Assembly (NCBI GenBank): GCA_036927565.1
Contig: JAYESD010000007.1
Coordinates: forward strand, 2,749,644 to 2,813,643
Source: Tuctoria greenei
Taxonomy: Eukaryota > Streptophyta > Magnoliopsida > Poales > Poaceae
Length of the DNA stretch: 64,000 bases
Direction of reading: 5' to 3'
Part shown: piece after piece, positions 54,317 through 64,000 of the stretch
Layout of the letters: each line of letters begins with the position of its first letter
Numbering within the stretch: position 1 is the stretch's first letter
Made by a program: the position numbers and the translations under genes
The notes under the pieces: model-generated
The model's input: only the letters and a program-made list of their open reading frames with translations
Told to the model about the DNA's origin: nothing
Databases searched by the model: none

Positions 54317-55456
54317 TCAATTATAGCACGCCCATCTCAGCTTTGGCTTTGTTCTTTCCTTGTACTTGCCTTCACTTGGTTTTGTCCCTTGTCTTTTCTT
54401 CATTATTCTCTTGAACTTTTTCATGAATAATATCATGTCCTCTTCATCTAGCTCACTGCTCTCTTCGTCACTGTCTTCCTCTAGTTGTGCTTCTCTTGCT
54501 TCTTTGGATAGAGGCTTGAGGGTGGATTTTAAAGCAACCCCTTTCTTCTTAGCCGAGGTGAGGTCGGCAATTTCCTTGACGTGCTTTGCTTGTTTTTCCA
54601 TCATCTCAAAGTTGATAATTTTTCCAAGCAATTCATCCGGAGTCATCTTTTTGTATCCGGGGCTTTCTCTAATCATGGAACATAGCGTGACATTGCGAGG
54701 CATAAAAGCTCTAAGGATGAGCTTTACAACCTCGTGGTCATTCCACTTCTTGCTCCCGTATGATCGAACTTTGTTGACAAGTGTCTTCAATCGATTGTAC
54801 ATATCTTGGGGTGACTTGTCTTCCTCAATTGCGAATCTTCCTAGTTCGCCTTCGATCATCTCAATCTTTGCTTCACGCACATGTCGGTCACCTTCATGTG
54901 CAGTTTGTAGTGTATCCCATATCTCCTTAGCAATTTCGAGTCCATCCACTTTGGTGAACTCGTCCCGATAGAGTGAGGAGGTGATTACAGCTACGGCTTG
55001 TGCATTTCTATGAATGGCCTGTTCTTGGCTTGGGGTGAGCTCTTCGTCGTCGTCCGGAATATCTATACTTGTGCATACAACATGCCATAGACTTGGGTTG
55101 AGGGAAATCAAATGCATTTTCATATTTTGCCTCCACATCGAGTAATCACTTCCATCGAAGTGTGGGGCTTTTCCAAGTGGGATAGATAAGTAATGATTGT
55201 TATTTGAATTTAGACGATCATAGTTAAAAGGATATCGGGAGTAGTCGGTGTGACTACTCACCTTCTTCTTCTCTTCAACTTTCACTTTCCCTTTTGAAAG
55301 TGCCTTCTTTCTGAGGAGCGCCTTTAGCTCCAGCGTCTCCTCATCGTCGTCCTCGAAGTCTTGAATGGCTTCGAGGTACTTCTCCACTTTTTGGGTCTTG
55401 TCGTTGTTAACCTCCTCTTGGTTGTTGATTTTGTGGGCGTCCTTCATCTCCGACAT
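54317..55456 (-). pseudogene. Gag of the copia element
   Basis: A 379-codon open frame from ATG 55456. After a charged N-terminus comes the copia gag core: PHFDGSDYSMWRQNMKMHLI, EIWDTLQTAHEGDRHVREAK, MYNRLKTLVNKVRSYGSKKW and ILRAFMPRNVTLCSMIRES (UBN2/gag family style). It stops at TGA 54317-54319 in the zinc knuckle. The reading is CYN-stop-GEYNHFIVNC, so the second Cys codon of the CX2CX4HX4C motif has become a stop. The rest of the protein continues in the same frame at 54316 downward. Confidence 0.87.
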
Positions 55457-55491
55457 AATCTCTTCGAGTGGTTAGACTCTTTCTTGAAGAA

Positions 55492-55506
55492 CCTGCTCTG
55501 ATACCA
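55492..55506 (-). other. Primer-binding site (initiator tRNA-Met type)
   Basis: On the minus strand, two bases after the 5' LTR end, the sequence reads TGGTATCAGAGCAGG, the complement of the 3' end of plant initiator tRNA-Met used by most copia elements. Confidence 0.9.
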
Positions 55507-55508
55507 AT

Positions 55509-57070
55509 TGAATGTGGGCCTAGAGGGGGGGTGAATAGGCCTTTTGAAAAATTGTCGGATCCTGCAACACTTAACAAACAGTTCAATACCAGAGATATCA
55601 GACTAGTCCGGTAAAGTGCGGACTAGTCCGGTGTTCACGGACTAAGTTGGTTAGGTTTGAATAATTTGATTGATTCTACTATGTATGCAGCGGAAAAATA
55701 GAATCAAGTAAAGGTTTCAATGTTATATCTCAGATTATATCACAATTGAATCTTATGTTTGACAATTCAACGTAAGATGAGTAATGGTAATTGAAACCCT
55801 AGATTAGGTTGATGGACAAGAATGATGAACACTAAAAACAAGACACAAGTGTTTATCCCGTGGTTCAACTACCACAAAGGCAACCAACGTCCACGTTGAG
55901 GAGTCCACAAAAGGACCGGGTCTTCTCCAACCCTACCCTCGTCGGATCGCCACGAAGGCCAATCCTCTTCCACTAATCACAAAGGGGTGAATAACTGGAT
56001 TCAAGGGGCCTTCTCACACGTTAAGAGCTCCCTTAGATTACAGCACAAATTTCCACCGAAAACACACTCAAAAGATTACAATTAAAACGCAGGAGTGTGT
56101 TAGAGAATCAAACCAAGAGCTCAATGTGATGTTCCAAGTGTCTCTCCAATGATCTAGAGTGAATCCTCAAAGGATTGATCGTTGTTTCACTTGATTTCGT
56201 GGAGAGATGTAGTTTTTGAGGCTCTTGGGAGGTGTGACGGCGCTAGGGTTCAAGAGATTGTAAAATTGGGCCGTGCACCTTTATTTATATGGGGTTTCTA
56301 AAAGTTACCGTTAGGGTTCAGAAAGTTCGGACTAGTCCGTGGTGGTCACCGGACTAGTCCGGTATGCTGTGTGTAGCAAACCCTAAGTACCCCGAAATAT
56401 CGGACTAGTCCGGCTGAAAACGGACTTGTCCGATTTCGCTACTGGAAATCTTCGGACTAGCCTGATAGTCATCGGACTTGTCCGGACATGTGAAACCCTA
56501 AGTGCATTGGATGACAAGTTCGCACTTGGAGGACTTGTCCGATGTAGATCAGAGGGTTCTTCGGACTAGTCCGTGTAAATATCGGACTTGTCCGATATGG
56601 ATCAGAAAGAATATCGGACTAGTCCGGTTGTGATCGGACTTGTCCGATTTTGTGTGATTTGTGAAGTGTTTTGAGGACTAGTCCGTGCTGGGGAGGACTA
56701 GTCTGATTCTAGTTAGAAAAATATCGGACTAGTTCGACAGATATCGGACTTGTCCGATCTGGTGCATAAAGGTTATCGGACTAGTCCGGTTGTGATCGGA
56801 CTAGTCCGGTCCTGTGTAACTCTGTGCAATGTGTGTGTTTAATTATGATTGAGCTTTTAGGGTGAGTTTCCTTAACACACTCCATACACAATTTTCTATT
56901 ACTCTTCTTCCTTGAGCTCATCTCCACTTTGCTCCTCATCCTTCCTTCTTTTTGGAATTTTGCTCATTTTCCTATCATAGGTCTGCACTCATCTCAACAA
57001 ATAGGTTAAGATCCCAATTACTTGTCATAAATCATCCAAAACTCACAAGGGAGTCCTAGATGTACTTTCA
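55509..57070 (-). repeat. 5' LTR of the copia element
   Basis: 1562 bases, near-identical to 45250-46813, differing at scattered sites and by a missing TTA near 56034. The palindrome array is at 56325-56810. ATGAG follows at 57071-57075. Confidence 0.95.
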
Positions 57071-57075
57071 ATGAG

Positions 57076-60000
57076 TAATCGTACATGTATGTGAGTGGCT
57101 ACGTCTATAATGTGTTTTTCAAAAAAAAAAAAGTAACAGCTGTAATATTCCAACAATGCATTATTTTTACTTTCATTTTTCTGTATTCGTGTGTGCTATC
57201 TTATTGTACCACGTGCCATGACCCCAACAACTTAAACAAAGTACACTGTTGTAGTTATGTTGCACAACTCAAAAACAACAAAAAAATCAATCCGGGATTT
57301 TATAAGAAGACATCAAATAGCTCTCGAAGCCCTATGAAACACTTGCTCACAGGGAGGCAATGCACATGCAGTGTACATGGAGGCTCTCGCGTAATGAGAC
57401 TCACACTTTTATTGGCAATTGGTATGAGAGACATTAGGATGTAAAGTTCATAGGATGCCATTTATAGTTGCAATTGACTTACATTTATAGAGCGTTTGAA
57501 AATGACTCTAAGGATAGGATCACAAGAATTCCTCGAGTCCAAGGTGCCTACATGGGTCCTTTGCTCTCATAGGTGAGCCTCTTAGGGGAGCCAGATGCAG
57601 GTCATACATTTCCGACACTACACCACCACCACCATGTCAAGGCAAGCAAAGTGTTGGTGAGGGACTCACGGAATGCCGTTTCGGAACATCAAAGCGAGCA
57701 GAAGGTCTACATGTAAATGTTGTGCTGAAGAGCAACAAAAAGGAGGTGCTTAGCTCTTTTTCAGGACAAGCAACCTTTTTCCTTTAGCTTATGGAAAAAA
57801 ACAATATCTACATTCTGAATTATCTCCTTCGGTGAGCATATTTGTTAAATGTTCTAACTGTGACAGAGAACTAAAATGATTGATGAAAATGGTCAGTATT
57901 TTGCAACTAGAATGCACAGTGGCTGTTTTGTTAAGAGCAATGAATACAGTGCAGAGGCAAATCAGGATAGAAAGATACTCCCTCCGTTTCAAAATAATTG
58001 TCACCGACTAGTTCAAAAATGAACTAACCGGTGACAATTATTTCAGAACGGAGGGAGTACTGATATGCCATCTTGCACCTTTGGCCGCCTGTGCAGAGGC
58101 AAATTAGTAGTTGGATGCCTGCCCTTAGTGAGCTGGAGGATATATGATGGCACGTCATGAGATACACGTTTGCATGTATGTTCTATTGACATACATACTT
58201 GCATGTACGTCAATTTTTCCTCCAACTCAAACATAATAAAGTTTTTCAGGAAACACGGTAATCAAAGGCATGAGCAAGTATGTCAACAAAGCTGCTGTCG
58301 CCCTAAATTCCTGTTCTAAGTGAAACACCTGTTGCGGTATTACAAAGGGATTTGTCATATCCGACTTTTCGACATAATTCGATTCCGGAGAGGAAGATTG
58401 GATTCAAGATAAGTAAAATCTCTTGGAAAAATAAAATGCAGCATGGTTTAATTTCAGAATGTTTCATTTTTTAAAATTCGATCTGTTGTCGTTGCACTAA
58501 TAGTATTTAAAACACATTTATTTGTAACTGGAAGCAAATTTAAAAGAGTTCAAAATTATAGTGCACTTTTTAAAACATTAACATAAAGATGTGAAGTTAT
58601 TGCACACATAGTTTATATTTCATCAAAATAATTGTTTAATATTTTGCATATTGATATATAAACAACAAGCTCAAGAGGACCACGCCCATTCAAACAAGAC
58701 GATGTTTGCATTAAAGCCATGCTTCAGCGTTTGAGAGCATGTGTTTGCATTCAAACAAGACGTTTCTATATAACTGCGAGAAAAACAATTGAGAGCATGT
58801 TGCACACAACTACCCCCGTGTATGTGTATGCATGTTTCCACGGCCTCTGCTTGAGAGGTCCAAACCGTGAGAAGTGATTAGCATGGGATGCATAAGGAAT
58901 TGTAACTCAAAGATCACCAGCTGAACCGGCACTTAGAATGTGCTTTTGAGAATAATGTGCGCGAGAATATCCACTGACCAATGATTTCAATCCAATGTTC
59001 ACCAAAAAAATCGGTGTTGTCTTTGAAACTTGAACCGATGATGGCTCATAAGGACGCTCTATCCTTCATTTCATCATAGATGAAAATAACGGATAGATGA
59101 CGTCGTTGTAATGTGTATACACGACCTGTTTAAACATCAAGAATGCAAAAATATGGCAAAGATTGCATTCTTATCGTATTGTGGATGTGACATTTTTCTG
59201 TAAATGGACAACAATTTCGTGCACTATCAACAGGTAGATACTCCACTGTTTTCACTAGAAATTAAATTGCAGGGATGCATGCAAGAATTGAGGAATTAAT
59301 ATGAATATTAGAAGTATAGTAAATTGTGCACGGTCGTCTGGCCTATTAGGAATGTGAGGCACAGGGAATTCATGTTCAAGACACTGAAGAGATAGTTGTC
59401 GCTTATTCTTTACCATTCTTTCCCATATTATTCACACGAGTACCCGGAGTTGGCGGGAACTCTGGACGTGTAGACAGGCAAAGACGCTACTGCATGGTGA
59501 TGGAGGCATTACAAATCATATAGATGAACTCTTCGATTACAGCTTGGTATTTTGCTTGCTGTTTAATTTTGTAACTAAAAAAATGACGAAATGGGCAAAT
59601 GGAAACCAATCACGTCAATGAAAACCATAATCATCATTTACCTAATTATTAATGCGAGTGCAATTTAGATCTAGTATACTCCGTACACACTAGCTCTATA
59701 GATTCTAATTGAGTATCGTCTAGAACACGCTGTGTATTGCCACTCCGTTTTTTCTCTGATTATGCCCGTGTCTCCGAACCTAGTGCGATCAGTCCAACAT
59801 ATACTCTATTCTAAATTTAGAGTAAAATATCATTTAAAATACTCCATTGCAAACTGTCTGAAGGTGCTTAGATTGGTACTGACACACAAGGTGATCTGAG
59901 CCTCTGGTTACACAGGACAACCTGAAAATAAGGCATCAAGAACATACGTGTGCATCCGAGCATATGTTTATACGAGTTCATTCATGAGTAACATAGAGCC

Positions 60001-60421
60001 CACACCTCGTGATTTTTGATAAATGCTAGTAAGAACTATGTGCAACAGTTTGGTGGTACAGTAAAGACCCGTCGACATTAGTATCATTAAGAATGAAGAT
60101 GCTTGCCGGCATGCAAAACAGTCAAAAGCAGGCATCGCAATAAAACCAGCTTAGGGCTTACCTTTACCGTACCAAATTATGCAGGAAGGGTGAACAAAGC
60201 ACGATGCATGCCATGCAGAAGCTGAACCAAATGACAAAAAAGAAGACTACATTGTGACAGACTAACAATTTATATACCCACATGTAATGGCATCCGAAAC
60301 AGGAAGCTAAAATGAGCAACAGAAATGTTTTGCAGGAACCACACCATTCTAGCAGCATATGTTATTAAACTATCTTCTAAGTATACATACACAAGAAGAC
60401 ATGTTGATCAGCAGAATCGCG
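57076..60421. other. Intergenic DNA, no gene recognised
   Basis: AT-rich sequence with only short chance frames (longest 119 codons at 57085-57444, no motif). It holds one Stowaway MITE (57978-58057). The last few hundred bases before 60421 should contain the MYB gene 3' UTR on the minus strand. Confidence 0.5.
57976..58059. mobile_element. Stowaway-type MITE, near-perfect hairpin
   Basis: 80 bases between TA pairs (57976-57977 and 58058-58059). CTCCCTCCGTTTCAAAATAA at the left pairs with TTATTTCAGAACGGAGGGAG at the right, and the inner arms TTGTCACCG..TAGTTCA and TGAACTA..CGGTGACAA continue the pairing. The low divergence suggests a recent copy. Confidence 0.92.
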
Positions 60422-62920
60422 TCACTTGACTGCAGGAATTAGTCCACCTGACGAGCCACCAGGTCCTTTTCCATGAAAAGCAGATTGCCTCTCAGGTTTG
60501 CCAATTGGTCTGGGAGGCAAGGGGGAAGCAGATGCCCCACCATTTGCACTTGGGTCACCCTTCAGGCTCAGTTCAGACATACTGTATAGGTCATTGACAT
60601 CTAGCGGAGGCTTTGAATGCACAGCAACAGGTTTGACAACCTCATGTGGTGCTTGTGCAGCATCTGGTGGCCCATAAAGAACAGGAACATAACCATAGTA
60701 TGGTACTGTAACATATGCTGGGTGGTAGTATGGAGGAAGCATCACAGGATAAACATAGGGGGGCATGGCTTCTGGCATCACCATCGGTGCTTCTCCAGGG
60801 TTTGAACTTGAGGCAACTGAGTCTTGGTCCATCAGCTGAGGTACCCCTAATGGTCCTGAAACTGGGACTTGAACTGTCGGTGTGACAGAAGCAGCCATTT
60901 CCACAGGCAGAGGAGCTGGAGGAATCACGTTAGAAGAAGATAGCACCGGTGCAGCAGGGGGCAAAACAGGTTGTGGATCCTCCAAATGCTGTTCTACTTC
61001 TTGTGACGATGAACGTGAGAGGGGCTGATCAGCAGACTCTTCTACCTGTAAGGATTAGATACATCAAAGATCCTTAACAAGTATTTACAATCAACACCAG
61101 CAATCCTATATTGCTACAGAAATACGATACCTATAAGTCATCAAGTATTAAGGAGGAAAGAAATAAGCATAACTCAGACAACAGTGAACATGTAGAAACA
61201 AAGATTATGCAGACATGTTTAGAAAAATGTAAAAGCATCTTCACATCAGAAAAGAAAGGAATAAGCGACTTATAATCACAACTAAGCATGCAAAAACATT
61301 AGAACCAATGCAAGAATGTTTATCTAAATTCTAAAGTCAAGCAGCTGCAGAAAAAAAAAAAAAGATGTTATCACAACAGGCACTGGAAGTTGGGAAAAAA
61401 GCACGCGATTGTACATGCAGATGAACAGATTACAATATGCACCTAGGAATATACACAAGAGGCCAGAACGAGAGATGCTTACGTCATCAATCACCATATC
61501 GAAGAGGCTTGATCTCCTCTTTCTTCGATGTGCATTTGTTTGGCGATTGAAGTACTTCTGTGCATGGCTAGCAACTTGAGTAGGTGTCCTCGAAATGACA
61601 TAATTGCGTGATATGCCGCGCCAATCACCTTTCCCTAACTTATTCAGCCCAAGTAAGAACTTTTTGTGCTCCTCCTCAGTCCACGCCTCACCTGTCACAA
61701 AATAAAGACAGCGTGTTCATGCACAATGAAAATTCGACATAGAGCGTGTCAGCAATGACAGAAGGATGAGCAGTGATAGGGCATAGTATCAAGACACTAT
61801 GGGTGTTCATGAATAATGTAAAATGTGCAACAAATAAAATTTATTTCATTTCATCACATATGATGCCAACATTTATGCTGTGAACTGATAACTGCAACAT
61901 TCATGCTGTGAACCAATAACGCCAACATTCATGCTTGAATGCCAGCAGCAGAACTGAGGCAACTGCTACCGTTCCTACAGTTGGGCACCTATCGGATCAA
62001 CTGCATTTGTACATTTCGAAATCGTGATTACATACTGAGAGTACAGCATGAAAACCAGACCAAAACAAATGCACGAAGAATCAAGAACACCAAGCATAAA
62101 AGTCAAGTCACATCGTTGCAACTAGATTCCACGGATCGCTTGACATTAGCAGTCACGGCAAACAAGAAAACCGTAAACGTTTCGCCAACCGAATCAGAGG
62201 AGCAACTAAGACCATAACTCTCCCCGATCCTGTTCAGGTAGATGTACGATTCCAAATCATAAATAGTACAGCGCCCGACCAAACCTCCGGAATCCCCAAC
62301 CGACCAAATAAAAAAAAATGACGAGCTAAACCCCTCAGGTGAGTAGTGTGCTGTTACTTCAGCAGACAAGGGAATTCGATCGCGAATTACCTACCGATTT
62401 TCAAGCAAACGTCAACCTACGGTCCTTATTCTCAAAAGCCTTCCGGAGAAGAGGGGTCCTTATGTCAGCAATAACGAAAACGGACCAAACCACAAACGGA
62501 TCAAAATCGCCTCTATCTCCGCATTACAACGTTTAGAGCCACCGAGAGAACAGTAAAACCGTCTAAAATTTCAATCTTCCGGAGGCCTAACATTGTAATA
62601 AGACGGGAGGGGGAGGGAGTGGTTGGAAAAGAAGAAGAAAAAAAGAAGAATCCATCCATCTCACCGCGCTTCTTTGGCGGCCGCTCCCCGTCGGATCCGT
62701 ATCCTTCCTCCCTCCCGCCGCCGGCGCCGCTCCCCTCTGCGGCGAGGTGCGCGATGTTGCCCATGCTGGCGCTCTTCCGGATGGGCTTGTCGCCGATGCG
62801 CACGCCGAAGAGCTTGACGGGGCGCGCGGTGCAGGTGCGCGCGTTGTGGCCGTGGTGGCCGCACTGCGAGCACCGCCTCGGCAATTCCCCTGCCGCCGCG
62901 CCGCCGCCGTCGCGCGTCAT
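60422..62920 (-). CDS. R1-type (SHAQKYF) MYB transcription factor, MYBS/KUA1-like, three exons, 362 aa
   Basis: Exons on the minus strand: 62665-62920, 61483-61691 and 60422-61045, with GT/AG borders and phases that join (256 + 209 + 624 bases). Exon 1 has the CCHC-like RRCSQCGHHGHNARTC, then VKLFGVRIG, an R/KLFGV-type repression motif, and IRKSASMGNI. Exon 2 is the single MYB repeat, WTEEEHKKFLLGLNKLGKGD and WRGISRNYV..RTPTQV, with the signature ASHAQKYF and a basic RRKRRSSLFDM that may act as a nuclear signal. Exon 3 is Pro/Ser/Tyr-rich and ends LIPAVK, TGA. Family members (rice MYBS proteins, Arabidopsis KUA1) bind TATCC or I-box type sites and regulate sugar-, hormone- or growth-related genes. 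The exact orthologue is not decided. The gene looks intact. Confidence 0.92.
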
Positions 62921-64000
62921 GGTGCTAGGGTTGGTGGGTGGGGGCGGAATCTCAGTTTTATTTTATTTATTTTTTCACCTTATCTCTGTGTCCGGTGTTT
63001 TTTCCCTGGCTGTGGTGGCGTTGCGTATTTAACTGGGAGGGATGAGGAGAGAGCAGCAGGCAGGGAAAGCGTAGACGGAAGCGGTGAAAGAAGCTGGATA
63101 CGGTGCCGGATGAGCTGGATATTTTCTTTTCCCGCGGAAAAATGAATTCCTTATTTGTTTATACGCTGGAGATAGAGGCGTTTATTCAGTAGGAAGCGAT
63201 CTTTACAGATTCTTATTAGAGAGCTGTAACATTAATATGTACTTCGTCTGTCTATTGTAGTTTTATAGTTCAAAAAATAAATTCCTACTATGTTTGTTAC
63301 GGTGAGTGTAGTGATTATCAGAATCTCATACCATGATTTGGTTCGGTGGCGCGCCCACGTGTCAATTTCGGGCAGGTTCGACGTTGACTAAATATGATAA
63401 TAATATTCTTAATACTGGAGCGGACGGATCGCTGCGACCTGCGCTTTTTGCTGTTGCTGGACGGACACGGTGTCTCTCTATCTCCAACAGTCTACCTAAA
63501 AGATATCACAAATCTATTACAGATATTAAAAAAAGCAAAAAAAAAAAAACAGCCTCCAACAAATAGTTCATACACAAAACCCATCTAAAAAGGCCTCTCC
63601 TCAGTAGCCTAAACATGGGGTGAACTGAACCGGCTCTGTTCCTTCTTCCTTCGTACTTATCGTTATTGTTTTCGCTGGGGTGAGTGCGTCCCGTCCAGAT
63701 CCAGCCTGAACAGCCCAACAACCGTGCCGTCGCCTTTGCCTCGCCTCGCGTGATCCACGTGTCGCTGGAGCCACGTCTGCGAGGTCGCTTTGCCACGTCA
63801 CTGGCTTTCGGGGTCGGGCCGTGTCAGTGTCTGCAAGGTTGGAGAAGGGGATCGGGTCCACTTGATGTATGGGCCGGGATGTAGTTGTGGGCTGGCTTTC
63901 TGCCTCAACAGCAACAAGCCCTTAATCAAACGGACCAGCCCACTCGGGGTCATTATTTGATCGGGAGAAACGGACAGCAATTACTACATTAGTACAGGGG
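62921..64000 (-). promoter_or_regulatory. Upstream region of the MYB gene with ACGTG motifs
   Basis: This is the 5' flank of the minus-strand MYB gene. ABRE/G-box-like motifs are visible: CCCACGTGTC at about 63355, TCCACGTGTC at about 63753, and CCACGTC at about 63771 and 63793. No other gene is seen: the frames at 63333-63566 and 63506-63861 look like chance. A TATA box was not assigned. The motifs might belong to a neighbouring gene beyond 64000. Confidence 0.4.

Larger units (their letters stand above)
45250..57070 (-). mobile_element. Sirevirus-type (SIRE/Maximus) Ty1/copia retrotransposon, 11.8 kb
   Basis: The element lies on the minus strand with LTRs at 55509-57070 (5') and 45250-46813 (3') and duplication ATGAG at 45245-45249 and 57071-57075. 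The minus-strand order is primer-binding site, gag, protease, integrase, RT, RNase H, a palindrome-rich spacer, an extra ORF, the polypurine tract and the 3' LTR. The pol order INT before RT defines copia. The long gag, large size, third ORF and AAAAAGGGGAGATTG-type tract fit Sireviruses. The LTRs look very similar by eye, but stops and frameshifts are present in every ORF, so this copy is not autonomous. Confidence 0.93.

Noticed and set aside
62513..62664. C-terminal extension of MYB exon 1 as an unspliced 135-aa protein
   Set aside because: After the GTGAG donor at 62664 the reading becomes a run of Phe and unrelated residues; splicing to 61691 restores the conserved MYB repeat.

Overview
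This window is nuclear DNA of a grass (Poaceae, probably panicoid). The evidence is intron-split plant genes, a SHAQKYF-class MYB gene with grass-type GC-rich first exon, Tat-lineage Ty3/gypsy elements carrying an antisense ORF, a Sirevirus-type copia element, CACTA and PIF/Harbinger-like DNA transposons, Stowaway-type MITEs and SINE/LINE copies. The species was not determined. Only two host genes look intact; most of the rest is nested transposable elements.

Layout. 1-20298: two nested Tat-lineage (Retand/RIRE2-like) Ty3 elements, both on the minus strand. A 12.95 kb element (5203-18156, target duplication GGGTC) sits inside the RNase H region of an older element whose parts are 1-5202 and 18162-20298; the older one has lost gag, protease and half of its RT and runs off the left edge. 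Both carry a degenerate plus-strand antisense ORF between pol and the 3' LTR. 20299-22550: low-information DNA with a SINE copy and a 3' scrap of an L1 LINE. 22917-28635: a complete seven-exon Gfo/Idh/MocA-family oxidoreductase gene (382 aa deduced), whose intron 4 holds a 3 kb RTE-type LINE with an unusually long 46-bp target duplication. A Stowaway MITE lies just 3' of it.

29850-38811: a 9 kb CACTA transposon (target duplication TCT) that carries two exons and an intron of an Argonaute PIWI domain and is itself interrupted by a 5.1 kb solo LTR (target duplication CGCGT). 38872-40696: a SINE split by a 1.5 kb PIF/Harbinger-like element (target duplication TAA); the SINE copy at 21746-22096 shows the uninterrupted state. 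41256-42837: a second, small CACTA-like element. 45250-57070: an 11.8 kb Sirevirus-type copia element (minus strand, target duplication ATGAG) with gag, pol and a third, env-position ORF, all broken by stops and frameshifts. Its LTRs, an inter-ORF spacer and its gag-protease linker are studded with the palindrome CGGAC(TA/TT)GTCCG. 60422-62920: a three-exon MYBS/KUA1-like MYB transcription factor gene (362 aa deduced) on the minus strand, with an upstream region containing several ACGTG motifs.

The two host genes are not obviously functionally linked. The most distinctive signals are the Argonaute capture by CACTA, short palindrome arrays that also fall inside retrotransposon polyprotein linkers (in both the copia and the Tat elements, independently), and the LINE with a 46-bp duplication. 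All coordinates of splice sites, LTR ends and duplications were read by eye; no alignments or searches were run.
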